Positions 33,401 to 44,896 of a stretch of 64,000 nt of DNA are shown piece by piece (within the stretch, counting starts at the first letter, position 1; every line of letters starts with the position of its first letter). Below the pieces are notes generated by a model that was given only the letters and a program-made list of their open reading frames with translations, ran no database searches and had not been told where the DNA came from. The position numbers and the translations under genes were made by a program. The stretch comes from Piromyces finnis (Eukaryota; Neocallimastigomycota; Neocallimastigomycetes; Neocallimastigales; Neocallimastigaceae): NCBI GenBank assembly GCA_002104945.1, contig MCFH01000082.1:1-64000 (forward strand). Direction: 5' to 3'.

Positions 33401-34999
33401 GAAAATACAAAAGAAAAAAGAAAAATACTACAATGCATAGTTTTTTTTGCAAATCTAATGTATATTTTGTATTAGTAAAAATTTCATTAAACAATATAAA
33501 ACTAATATTTATATGATATTTAAAAAAAACAGTACATACTCTAATAATATAAATAATATATTGTATAAAAGTGTTGAAATGAATAAAGCAAAAATTGAAA
33601 ATTATTTATATCTTCGACTGTTGCAGCGAATTATTTAATACATGAAGAAAAAATAAATAGTAAAATATTTTATTGAAACTGATCATGTATTATCAAAAAA
33701 AGTACATATAATAATTATTTATTAATAATATCTAAATAATGAAATAAAAATTTTATTATAATAAACATATTCATTTATATTCAATATTTAATCTAAGGAA
33801 CCATGTAAACAATTTATCTAATTGAAATAACATATATATATTTTGGGATTATATATAAATATATATTATATATATTTATATATTTATTATAAAAAAAAAA
33901 TATAAGAATATTTCAAAAATATTAGTTTTAATAATTTTTCTGCCTGAAAGTCTGGAAGAGGTCGAAATTCTTATGGCTAAAATATCTGGCTAATTTCGTC
34001 CAAAGTCTAGGATGTATATTAATTTATCAATTAACATTGTTGTTAGCTTTATTAGTTAATAAAATGTATGTAATCAATAAAAATGTATATATATTTCATT
34101 GTTAAAATATATATACATTTTTTTTATAATAGTTGAATTAAAGGAATTATAAATATTGATGAACTAGGCATCTTTTAAAAAATCTGTCTAATATTAAATA
34201 ATTATAATTTAAAAAAAAATCATTTTATAATGATATTAATCAAAATTTTAAGAATGATATTTTATTTATAATATATATATATTGTTAAATAATTTATTGA
34301 TAAAAATTGTAAAAATATTTTCTTAATTACCACTATTATTATATTATTAAATTTCAAAGTTTATAGAAATTAGAGTTAAAATGAATATTAAAATATTTCA
34401 TTACAACAAATTAAAGTAATATATAAATATTTTATTTTGAGATTTTTTTTTCATTTTAATTTATTATTTAATATCAAGTTAAAAAATAATTAAAACTTTA
34501 TAAAACATATTATAAATTATTAATTATATAATTTATCATAATGCTTATATATTTTTCTATAATATTATTATATAATTCATATTCAATGATATAAAAACTC
34601 AACTATTTTACTATTTGTTATATTTAAATATATTTCTCTTGTAGTTTATGAAAATTATTAATAACCTAATAGAGATTTAATTAAATAAAATCTATAGAAA
34701 ATTATATGGTTAAATTTTACCATAAAAAATATTCTAAAAAGAAAATAAGAAAAAATTTTGAAAAATTCAAAATTGAAAAAAATAAAATATACTTTTAATA
34801 TTTTATTAGTACCTCAAATATTATTTTAAAAATGGCATTTTATTAAGTAAATGAATAATAATAAACTTGTATATCATATCATGTATGTGTATATATCATT
34901 AAAATGTTTTAATATATTATGTTATTTATACATATTACACTATTTACATTAAAGCATATTTTATTTAAATATTGAAATGCTTTAATATTTAAAACTTGA
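30464..34999. other. Gene-poor AT-rich region with degenerate repeats
   Basis: No intact gene. Diverged copies of a block (landmarks TGGCTAATTTTTAT, TTCAATTATTCTTTAAAAATGG, GAGTAATAATAAA, then a TTACACAT...ATTATTTATATTTTATTA block) occur near 32480-32870 and 34700-34930, and in the duplication at 36040. Around 31417-31630 and 31850-32100 the minus strand has short protein-like stretches full of stops, too decayed to name. Confidence 0.5.
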
Positions 35000-36429
35000 A
35001 AATTAAAAAAAAATAAGCAATATTATGAATTAAAATTGTAAAATAAAAGATAATTTATTTTTTCCTAAATTACATTTTTATTAACTTAAAGTATTACACA
35101 TTATAGATTATTTATATTTTATTACTTTTTTATTTTTAATTTCTTTAATATATATAAACTTTAACTATTAAGTATATTTTAATATAATAACATCTTAATA
35201 TTTAATATTTATTTTCAACTATCTTTAAAAAATTCTTTATTTTAATATATTAGAAATTAAAATTGTAAAATAAAACATTGAGACTTTTCAAATTATTTTA
35301 GTTAAAATAGTCATTTATTTGCATATTCATTTATTAATTTATATATATTAATTTATTTATTCATTAATATAATAATAGATTCATTCATTTATCTATTAAT
35401 AAATTGATTCTTTCGTTATTTTATTTAATTAATAATTCTTTTATTCAGTTATATATCATTTGATTTATTCTTTTATTTAATGATTTTGAAATAAGTAAAA
35501 TTTTAAACTCTTCCATATGTCAAATTACATTTTTATCTATTAAAAAATATTAAGAATTTACCTATATTTATTAATGTATATTTAAAAATTATAGTTAATT
35601 ATTAAATGGTAGAGTAATGGTTCTAATTTACTATTCAAAGATGTATATATAGATTATAATTTAAATTAATCAAAATCTATATTGATAAGTAATTTCTAAC
35701 TACATTTCTACATTTCTACCAAATAAAATATAAAATCAAGTATTAATTAGCATTAAAAGCGAAAAAAATGCTAATTATTACCATTATCACCATCATCATC
35801 ATTATTATTTAATATAAAGTTTAATGTTTTTCTAACTTATATCGAATTGCAAGTTAAAATAAAATATAATAAATATAATAATTATGTCTTGTATAAAGTT
35901 GTATTGAAATATTTAAAGTGTACTTCATTTTTTATATTAATTCAATCTTCAACTATTTATTATATGTTTTATATATTTTTCTTTTATAGTATATATAAAT
36001 AACTCGAAATATTTTATAAAAGAAATTTAAACAAAATACTTTAATAATTTTATGGCTAATTTTTATCATGAGAAAACTGTTTAAATAGGACATAAAAGAA
36101 AGATGATAATTTATAAAATTTACATTGAAAAAATAAAAATATATGTGTAAATATTTATTTTTACTTCAATTATTCTTTAAAAATGGTATTTTAATACTAT
36201 TTTATTAAGTAAAGTAAATGAGTAATAATAAAACTGTGTGCTATATCATTTGTATATAATTAAAATAATAAATTACCACTGTCATAGATGTAATATTTTT
36301 AAACAAAATTTATAAAGGGTTAGATTATATTACTAGGGGTTAATCGTTTTTTTTTAAATTTAAAATATTTTTAAATTAAAACATGATGCTTAATACTACT
36401 ACTACTATTACTACTACTACTACTACTAC

Positions 36430-36465
<36 letters not shown>

Positions 36466-37060
36466 TAATAATAATAATAATAATAACAATAATAATAATA
36501 TAAATAAGTAATTATATAATAAAATTATAATATATAAATAGTATTAGTTTTTAATCAATTTAAAAATAACAATAAAAATTAAAAAATAAGTAAAAATTAA
36601 GAAAAGTTTGTAATAATAAATAAAAATATATAAAATTATTTATTTTCTCTATATTCTTTACAATATAAATAAAAATTAATCATAATAAGATTATTATTAT
36701 AATTATTAATTTACAATATCTTATATTGACTTGATATTTAATAATATATAAAATATAATAAACATTTCTTGCATAAATTTATAATATTAAAATATTTACA
36801 ATACATTTCATTTTCATTTTTTATATATATTTTTATTTTTTTAATTGTGAATTGCGTAAATCTTTTTCATTTATTTCTTTTATATTAAAATATTTTTTTC
36901 ATGATAAAATTTTTTTTAATAAATGGCATTTTAGCATTAATTCACTAAGTAAAGTAAATGTGTAATAATATATTTGTGGGCTATAACATGGCAATAACTT
37001 TTAAAATTTTAAAATTTTTTTTTATTTAAAATATTTTATTTAAACTTTTTTCAAGTAAAA
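35000..37060 (+). repeat. Segmental duplication, left copy part 1
   Basis: Matches 52396-53722 and then 54652 to about 55530, with few differences in the first 1.35 kb. It lacks the 929 bp present at 53723-54651 and has a shorter triplet tract. It is non-coding. It precedes an ankyrin-like gene on the minus strand. Confidence 0.88.
36394..36505 (+). repeat. Triplet microsatellite (ACT)n(AAT)n
   Basis: ACT repeats pass into AAT/AAC repeats. The same tract is much longer in the right duplicate (54709-54985). Confidence 0.95.
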
Positions 37061-37384
37061 TTTTAAAAAATATTGAAATTTTTGAAAATTTTCAAAGTTT
37101 GAATTTTTTATTAATTTTTCATTCATTCATTAATTAATTATTCATCGTCCATTTAAAAAAATTTGATCTAAAAAAAAAAAAAATTGCATTTGAACTTTGA
37201 CACGAAAAAACTTAAACTTTTTTTTTAAAATTTTTATACTTTAAGAAATAATTTATTTTTTTATTATATTTTTATTATTTTATTTATATTTTATTTTAAA
37301 AATGAATTATTACATGTCTTTTTTATTAATAAAAATATAAAACAAGAAAAAATTTAAATATAAAAATTTAAATATAAAATTATT
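37044..37384. repeat. Conserved 3' flank of ankyrin-like gene, copy 1
   Basis: The landmark TTCATCGTCCATTTAAAAAA, then TTTGATCT, GCATTTGAACTTTGACACG and AAAACTTAAACTTTT, is shared with 42896-43240 and, inverted, with 56490-56850. In each case it directly follows the stop codon side of the paralogous gene. Confidence 0.85.
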
Positions 37385-38209
37385 TTAATTAGTTATCCAT
37401 TCATTGTAATCATTATATTTATTGAAATATTTAATAAATTCTTGATTTTTAATTGTCATAGATAATATATAGACATCTTTGTCATAACTTCCAATTCTCT
37501 TTAATTCTTCTAAAATAAATTTTACCTTTTGATCTGGTGTGCTTTCATCAAGCACATACATATCATTTACGACTTCATAATTATTATATTTTAATGCCAT
37601 AGAGTACCATCCTGTTGGAAATTTTTTATAGCATAAATATTCTTTTGCCAAAAGTGGGAAATATTCATTCTTTTTATGTTTAATTATTATATGAAATACG
37701 TATTCTGGGATTCTCAATTTTTCAATTTTTTTACTTTCATTTTTTAATTTTTCAATAATATAATATAAAACATTAAAAGATGCTTTCCTATGAAAAATTA
37801 AAAAATCTATTAAAATATTAAATGAATTAGTACTATCTATAAATCCATAATTTATATCTGCACCATTGGAAATGAGCAAAGAACATACATCGCTTCTACT
37901 TAATAAAAGAGAATAAACCGCGGGAGTTATTGTTTCTGCGAAAATGTTTTTTGGAACTTCATAATCAAAGTTTGAATATGAAAATAAATTAATAATAGAT
38001 TCAATAAAATTCAAAGGTAACCCGAAAGATATAGCATTGGAGAGTACATCATAATTTGAATCGTTAATATTGTCCATTAATGCATCATTATCTTGATAAA
38101 AACAAATCAATTTCTCAATGTCGCATTCTTTAATAATATTATTTAATTTATTTCTTTTTTCATTGATGATTTTATCCATGCATCTTTTAACCTGGTTATT
38201 GTACAACAT
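37385..38209 (-). CDS. Ankyrin-like protein, C-terminal half (274 codons)
   Basis: An open frame from ATG 38209 to the stop at 37385. It matches the C-terminal half of the longer paralogue at 43242-44896 along its whole length (for example YDVLSNAIS against YDVLTNCIT). One clear ankyrin-like helix pair is visible around residues 108-125 (SLLLSRSDVCSLLISNGADINYGF). The end WITN matches 55687-56488. The roughly 300-residue N-terminal half of the paralogue is missing upstream, so the ATG may be internal to a truncated gene. No signal peptide or membrane segment. Function unknown. Such ankyrin families are abundant in gut fungi and presumed to mediate protein binding. Confidence 0.65.
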   Translation of the reverse strand: MLYNNQVKRCMDKIINEKRNKLNNIIKECDIEKLICFYQDNDALMDNINDSNYDVLSNAISFGLPLNFIESIINLFSYSNFDYEVPKNIFAETITPAVYSLLLSRSDVCSLLISNGADINYGFIDSTNSFNILIDFLIFHRKASFNVLYYIIEKLKNESKKIEKLRIPEYVFHIIIKHKKNEYFPLLAKEYLCYKKFPTGWYSMALKYNNYEVVNDMYVLDESTPDQKVKFILEELKRIGSYDKDVYILSMTIKNQEFIKYFNKYNDYNEWITN

Positions 38210-38229
38210 TAATTTATAATTTAAACATA

Positions 38230-38459
38230 TATTACTTTTAAGGTATAAAATCTTCTACTACTAATTTTTCTAAATACTCAATTTCATTCTATTGTTTTTT
38301 CTTTAAAACTCATATCCATATATTTACTATAACTACATTTGCTATCACCTATATTTTTTATCATATAATTAATCTTCTAATTGGATTATTATTTGTTGCA
38401 TTTTCATATAAAGTAGTTCTACTATTTAATTTATTTGATTCAATTGACATTTATGTGTT
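38230..38459 (-). pseudogene. Possible N-terminal remnant of an ankyrin-family gene
   Basis: From 38459 leftward the minus strand reads MSIESNKLNSRTTLYENA and, after frame breaks, NEIEYLEKLVVEDFIP followed by a stop near 38240. The composition is protein-like but the frames are broken. It may be the decayed 5' part of the gene at 37385-38209 or of a neighbouring family member. Confidence 0.35.
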
Positions 38460-39178
38460 TTTTTGTTGATAATAGAAAATAAAATCTATATCTATTATTT
38501 TAATACTTTTTTAACAGTCAAATTCATATAGAATTTCAAATTTTGAAACTGAATAACTTCCGTCAATTACTTATATTTGTTGTAAAACTTTATATTTTAT
38601 GTTTGATTAAAAATATTCATTGTGTATATTAGTTTTTCTTGATTCTTCATCGCTTTTTCATATTTATATGAAGGGATATAAATCATTTTCATATAGCGTC
38701 AAATCAAGCAATTGGAAATTAATAGATATTGGTTAGGTAAAGAAAGTAATACATGATGTGAATCTAATTAATATTTGATCACCTGAAAAATTAAAACATA
38801 GTAATAGTTTTACAAATAATATTATCATAGGCATCAGGTATCTCTTTCATAGAACATAATTTCTACTTTTTGTAATTCTTATACTACCATGACAGCATTT
38901 AATAATTATGATAATTATCCGAATCTTCAACATTTTTATTTTTATTATATCTCCATATATTCGTTATTTATCACAAAAAAAATCTACATTAACGTATATT
39001 TTCATGTTAAAATTCTCAATTAATTTTTTATATTTTTAATATTTTACGTCATTCATTCAATTTTCTTTATAATATATAATATGAAACATGTAAATTTCCC
39101 TTTCAAGAAACCTTGTTATTTTTTCTTTTTTTGTTTTCTTTATTCAAATTATTTTCAAAATTTTCAATGTTGTTATTT
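38460..39178. other. AT-rich region, possible decayed coding
   Basis: Short protein-like stretches on the minus strand near 38600-38880 are interrupted by stops. No family recognised. Confidence 0.35.
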
Positions 39179-39640
39179 TTTTCAGGTATTAATTTTAATA
39201 TATTTATAGGATAATTATCTAGTCATTATCATTCAACAATTTTGTGTCTTTAATATTATTTAATATATATAATTTCTTTTAATACGCAATTGGTATTAAT
39301 CTATATTTACATATATGTTTAAATTTATTAAAAATAAAGTCCTTTTCATTCTCGACAAATTCTATATAGTAATCTTTCAATAGAATCCTATTCTATGCCT
39401 AGTTTATTATTTTCTTTCAATAATCAAAATATATACAAGTACCATAAAATAATATACAAATATACAACTTATACTTATTATATAGAAATAATATTTAAAA
39501 TTTAAAAAAAGGTAGTTGAATAAGCAAAATTATATAACAAAAATAAAGACATTATTAAAATTTAATAATAAAATTATAAATATAAATATTTAAAAAGAAT
39601 AATTAGTTTATATTAAGAAACAAGTAATAACTTGCGAAGT
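39179..39640 (+). repeat. Segmental duplication, left copy part 2
   Basis: About 460 bp almost identical to 58313-58776 (landmarks CATTCTCGACAAATTC, CCTATTCTATGCCTAG). Non-coding. Same orientation and same order relative to part 1 as in the right copy. Confidence 0.92.
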
Positions 39641-40630
39641 AGTTAACTAAATAATAATTTATTATTTTTATATAAAAAATATTTAACCTATGTTTAATCT
39701 ATTATTTTATTTTTATATTTATTTTTTTTAAAAATAAAAATGAAATTTAAGCGGATTTATTTCCACCATTAGTTTTATAAACTATGAATTAGAAAAAAAA
39801 AAAGCATTTTAATTTTTATTATAAAGATTAAACATATATACTAGAAATATTTTTTTATAGTTATGTTATTTTATTTAGATTCTTATTTTTTTTAATATTG
39901 TGGAAAGAAATCTAGATACATCACGTATAAATTAAATATAAAAAAACAAAAAATTAAAAAAAAAGGAGGTTTATATATCAATTTTTATAAAATCTATCCT
40001 CTCTCTAATTTTACTCTAAAAATATATTTACTTATTTTTATAATTTATATTTTATATTCTTCAAAAATGAAAATATAAAATATATTAATTTTTAATAGGT
40101 TTTTTATAGTCTAAAGAAATAAAAATGTGATTATAAAAAGCTTTACAATTGCTTTATCTGAATGCCTATAAAAAGAATAAATTAAACGGATTTATTTTCA
40201 TTTGTTAATGACACAAATTTTTTAATTATTATAATTGAAACTACAGAAGAAAAAGGTCTTAAAAAATTTATGATTGATTTATTTAAACTGGGTGGAAAAT
40301 ATTATTATGATAAATGTAAAAGTAATAACAAGAAGTGATGAAATAATAAACATTAAAATACAAATTAGTAAAGCTCACGATATTTTTAAATGATCACTTT
40401 CTTATTCATCTAATTCAAATCACTATCTCATAATATTAGATATAAAAATAAAAATCTTCCTAAAGTAGTTGTGATAAATATATTTAACTTTCATTTATTA
40501 AATAATATCAGAAGTATTTATCAATGCATGAGAATAATTAATACTACAATAAAATAATTTAAAAACCATGGTTATAAATAAAACAAATAAACAAATTATA
40601 ACTATTTAACTTTATTTTATCCCCTTTTTT
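39641..40630. other. AT-rich intergenic region
   Basis: No gene recognised. A short plus-strand stretch (EKGLKKFMIDLFKLGGKYYY, about 40245-40310) looks protein-like but is isolated. Confidence 0.45.
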
Positions 40631-40831
40631 TGTTCTTGATGTTTTTCCTGCTTCTTTTTCGATATTATTTACTCTGTTCTATGCTATTCTCGTTTTTATT
40701 CTTTTTCTTGTTCCTGCTTCTCTTGTTGTTGTTATGACTCTTGTTTTTTTATAGTAGTTCTTTTCTTCCTTTTTTATTACCTCCACAATTACTAGTTACT
40801 GATGTGTCTTGTATTTCTCCATTATTTATTT
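40631..40831 (-). other. Lys/Glu/Gln-rich low-complexity remnant
   Basis: Pyrimidine-rich on the plus strand. The minus strand encodes runs such as QEKQEQEKE between stops. It may be a decayed coiled-coil tail or simple-sequence drift next to the pseudogene at 40832-41455. Confidence 0.35.
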
Positions 40832-41455
40832 TCAATTAACATCCCATGTTCTTTTATATAAGGCAATACCATATTTAATAAAATTATTATAATCGTTAGC
40901 TCTAGATTTTTCTTCAATTTGGTTTATAGCATCTTCACATTCCTTTAAAAGACAGATTTTGATAAAAAATTCTTATCTTCTTTTTCTTCCTCTTCATAAT
41001 TTATTTTTTCATGTATTTTTTTATTTTTTTTTAAAAATCTTAACTTTAATTAAAATATATTTTTTTTAAAAATCTTAACTTTAATTAAAATATATTTTTT
41101 TCTTTATTATTAAAATACTTTCCAATAGGAAATCCGAAATCATATCTGCCATATCCACTATTTTAACATATTCATATTACTTTTAATGATTCGATTTAAC
41201 ACACTATTTTTATATTTTTTAATTTGACTTAAATTTTCATTTTTTTCAGTTAATTTGGGTTTAAGATGTTCAATAGTGTATTTGTAATCTTTAGATTCTT
41301 CATCTTTAAAATTTAAATAAAGAACAGGATATTTATAAAATCCTCTCATGCTTTTTCTATTTTTAGAAACTTCTAAACTATCAAATAAATCATTTCTTAA
41401 ATTTTTTCTATTAATAGGCCTTTCAAAGAATTCTTGAATCATTTTTAAATTAAAA
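40832..41455 (-). pseudogene. AAA-ATPase-like / PD-(D/E)XK nuclease family pseudogene
   Basis: Three pieces appear in family order on the minus strand. The first is an AAA-ATPase-like segment (41455-41160: FNLKMIQEFFERPINRK, LFDSLEVSK, YPVLYLNFKDEES). The second is a piece with SGYGRYDFGFP (about 41095-41155) resembling the SGxGRxD nuclease motif. The third is a C-terminal piece (about 40832-40950: CEDAINQIEEKSRAND, FIKYGIALYKRTWDVN, stop). The Walker A region is missing, cut off by a LINE scrap at 41456. There are frame breaks and a large internal loss. The family assignment is from memory of AAA-ATP_like/PDDEXK_9 proteins, which are common in gut fungi. Confidence 0.6.
41031..41102 (+). repeat. 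Two-copy tandem repeat of about 36 bp
   Basis: TTAAAAATCTTAACTTTAAT with its following AT/T tract occurs twice in a row, inside the AAA-ATPase-like pseudogene. Confidence 0.9.
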
Positions 41456-41592
41456 CTTTTATTGAGGAAAAGGAATCGATACTCAGTCCTAATAAATCCC
41501 AAATGCTTTCATCAAAACTCAATGATCCTGATATTTCAACAGATGAACTTTCCAAAGAATTTACTTCAGCTGCTCTTTCAATTGAAGATGTA
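41456..41592 (+). pseudogene. LINE ORF scrap (end of endonuclease region)
   Basis: The plus strand reads IEEKESILSPNKSQMLSSKL then NDPDISTDELSKEFTSAALS. This matches the region just after the endonuclease domain of the LINE at 62422-63873. It is about 45 codons, open at both ends, and in the opposite orientation to the neighbouring AAA-ATPase-like pseudogene. Confidence 0.85.
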
Positions 41593-42630
41593 TTAAATAT
41601 TATATATTTATATGTTTTTCTTGATAATAGAAAATAAAATTTATCGTTATTATTTTTCTCACTTTTATCTTCATATGATATAAATAAAGCTTTATTAAAA
41701 AAAAATGAAAACTAAAATAATTATCAATTTTTTTTTAATTAAATAGATTTCATAATATTTGTTTTTCATGGAAAAGCTGAATTTTTTAAATAATTTTATA
41801 TTTATATTAATTATTATCTATATATTCATAATTATAATGATTTAAAAATTTTATAATAATTATCTTTTATTTGTTAAAGTATGATTTTATTTTTGTTTTT
41901 AAATTAAAAGTGAAGGTCGTTATTATTTCTAACCAAACTTCTAATAAATATTAATAATAATTAAACCTTAATCATGTTTAATGATTTATAATATAATTTA
42001 TGTAATATCAAGTTAAAAAATAGGTGTTAAAATAAAATATAATGAATATGCCTTGTTTAAAATTGTAGGATATTTTAAATATATTTTACTTTTCATGAAA
42101 ATTCAATATTTTTACTATTTGTTATATAAATCTATTTCTTTTATAGATTATGCAAATAATTGATAAAATTTTTATAAAAAAAAGGTAAAACTTTAAAATA
42201 ATTTTATGGCTATTTTTTCCTATAAGAAAAGTATTCAAATGGAATGTAAAAAAAAAGTGAAAAAAATTTGAAAAAATTAAAATTTCAAAAAATAAAAGCA
42301 TGAATTCAATTCTTTATCAACATTTCAATTATTCTTTATAAAATGGCTTTATTAATATTTATTTTCTTGATAAAATAATATCAAAACGTTGAGTTATATC
42401 ATGTGTATATCATTAAAATAATAAGTTTTTATTAATTTATGATATTTATACATATTATATAATAATTAAATTAAAGTTTATTTTATTTAAAGCAAAAGAA
42501 AAAAAAACAAAGACATGTAATAAAACAAATAATAATATATTCTTTTTAACTATATTTTTATCAAATTAATAATTATGTATTGAAAATTATCTATACATTT
42601 TATTATTATTACTACTACTACTACTACTAC

Positions 42631-42670
<40 letters not shown>

Positions 42671-42895
42671 TGATAAAGTTAAAATGTTAAAATATTAATT
42701 ATTATTAAAAACATCTTTGAATGAAAATTATATATATATTTTATTTTCAATATAAAATTAAATTAAAAAACTTTTAGTTTCTTTATTTCTTTTAAAATAC
42801 TTTTTATTTGAATATTAATAATTCTTTTTATTATTGAACATTAATTTGCTTTTTTTAATAAGCTTTTTCAATTTTTATAATTTCTTTTTATTTAA
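41593..42895. other. AT-rich region with degenerate repeat copy and triplet tract
   Basis: It contains a diverged copy of the dispersed block (TATGGCTATTTTTTCC, TTCAATTATTCTTTATAAAATGG, about 42190-42430). An ACT/ATT microsatellite is at 42608-42664. No gene. Confidence 0.55.
42608..42664 (+). repeat. Triplet microsatellite
   Basis: ACT repeats are followed by ATT repeats, similar in make-up to 36394-36505. Confidence 0.93.
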
Positions 42896-43240
42896 ACTTT
42901 TTTCAAGTAAAATTTTAAAAAATATTGAAATTTTTGAAAATTTTCAAAGTTTGAATTTTTCATTAAATTTTTTAATTAATTAATTAATTAATTATTCATC
43001 GTCCATTTAAAAAAATTTGATCTGAAAAAAAAATGCATTTGAACATTGACACAAAAAAACTTAAACTTTTTTTTAAAATTTTTACACTTTAAGAAATACT
43101 TTATTTTTTATAATTATTTTTTATTATATTTTATTTATATTTTATTTTTAAAAATAAATTATTACATGTTTTTTTATTAATATAAATAATACAAATATAT
43201 AAAACAAAAACTAAAACAAAATAAAAAATAAAAAATAATT
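42896..43240. repeat. Conserved 3' flank of ankyrin-like gene, copy 2
   Basis: Shares ATTCATCGTCCATTTAAAAA, GCATTTGAACATTGACAC and AACTTAAACTTTTT with 37044-37384, in the same orientation and the same place after the stop codon. Confidence 0.85.
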
Positions 43241-43241
43241 A

Positions 43242-44896
43242 TTATTTATACATTAAAATCCATTGATCATGATCAATATATCTATTAAAATATTTATGAA
43301 ATTCATGGTTTTTTATTGTTGTAGATAATATGTAAGTATTTTTATCATCTCCTCCTGCTTTTTTTAATTCTTTTAAAATATATTTTACTTTTTGTTCTGA
43401 TGATCTTTTATCAATAACAAAGAGATTTTCAATGATTTTATAGTTGTCGTTCTTCAAGGCGAAAGTATACCATTCATCTTGAAAATTGTTATAATGAAGA
43501 AATTCCTTCACCAATAATAAAAATATTTTATTTTTCTTTTCTTTTATTAATAATTTTAATATATATTGAGGTATATTTAACTTTTCAATTTTTTTAAATT
43601 TGTTTTTTAATATTTCAATAATGTAATCGAAATTTTCATACGAAAAGTTTTTTTGATGAATTAAAAATTGTATCACATTGTTGAAGGAATTGTCCTTATC
43701 CAAAAATCTATAATTAATATCCGCACCTTTAGAAATAAGAAAGGTGCACACATCTCTTCTATTTATTAATAATGTATAAATGACTAAAGGTACTGATTCA
43801 GTAATTAATGTACTTGGAATCTCATAATTGAAGTTAGTGTATGAGAACAAGTTTATTATTTTTTTAAGTGAATCAATAGAAAATCCTGAAGTAATACAAT
43901 TTGTTAATACGTCATAATCTGAAGAGTTTATATCATTTATTAATATTTCATTTTCTTGATAAAAATAAAATATTCTTTCCATATTTCTGTCTTTATAAAT
44001 TGACTTAATTCCATTCTTTTCTTAATCAAAATTTTATTCAAATATCTGTTAAGATGATTAGTATCTAATATATTATTTAAGAAAATATTTTTATACTTAT
44101 AGTTAATTATGAATTCATATAATTTAAGGGAGAATCCAGGATATATTATATCATTATTATTATCCATTATGAATTCAATTTTTTCTCTAATTGAACTTGG
44201 AATATCATAACATGAAAAAAATTTTAATTGATCAAATGAACTACAATAAATACACCTATAGTACCATTGATATGGTACATCAAAATTTCTTTCATTAATA
44301 ATTATTTTATCAAATTGATCTTTCGATATGCTTTTTTTTGATTGGTATATTTTAAGTAATTTAATAACAAAGTTTTTATCGCACTTATATTTGATATATT
44401 TGGATGCTAAATTGAAGTTAAAACTATAATTGTAAATATAATCTTTAATCTCCATTATATTCCAATTTTTGTTTAAAAGATATGAAAGAGTTTTAGTAGT
44501 TAGTAAATTTTTTTCAATTAATAATTTGACTATATTAATATTGTGTTGAGTAAAATTAATATCGCCCCCTTTGCTGATAATGAAATCTGCAATTTTAAAA
44601 TGATTGTTAGCAATTGCAGAGTATAATGGGGACTTTATTTCACCATTTTTGAAAATGATGAACTTGTTAAGCGGATAATTCTTTTTTTCAATTAACAAAT
44701 CTAAATATGCAATTGGAACATTGTATTCAATTGCAGAAATGACCTCATCAAAATCTTTTTCCTCAATTAAATGGTTTGGTTGAATCATTTCATTTGATAC
44801 TTCTATATCCTCAAATAACTCTATATCTGAAGTGTAAGAATTATTTGACAAGATCATTGTTGAAGTTTCAGTACTATCAATTTCAAAAGATGACAT
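43242..44896 (-). pseudogene. Ankyrin-like protein gene with one frameshift
   Basis: Two overlapping frames, 44896-43940 (318 codons, ATG 44896) and 43982-43242, together give the full family protein of about 550 residues. The N-terminal half has ankyrin-like units (LYSAIANNHFKIADFIISKG, residues about 90-115). The C-terminal half has another (TLLINRRDVCTFLISKGADI). Alignment with the paralogue at 37385 places the frame change at the SQFIK / YKDRN junction near 43985-43995 and needs one base. A very small intron is unlikely, since no GT...AG pair fits a gap of that size. So it is probably a recent frameshift, or a sequencing error. This is the most complete copy of the family here. No signal peptide. 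Function unknown. Confidence 0.72.
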
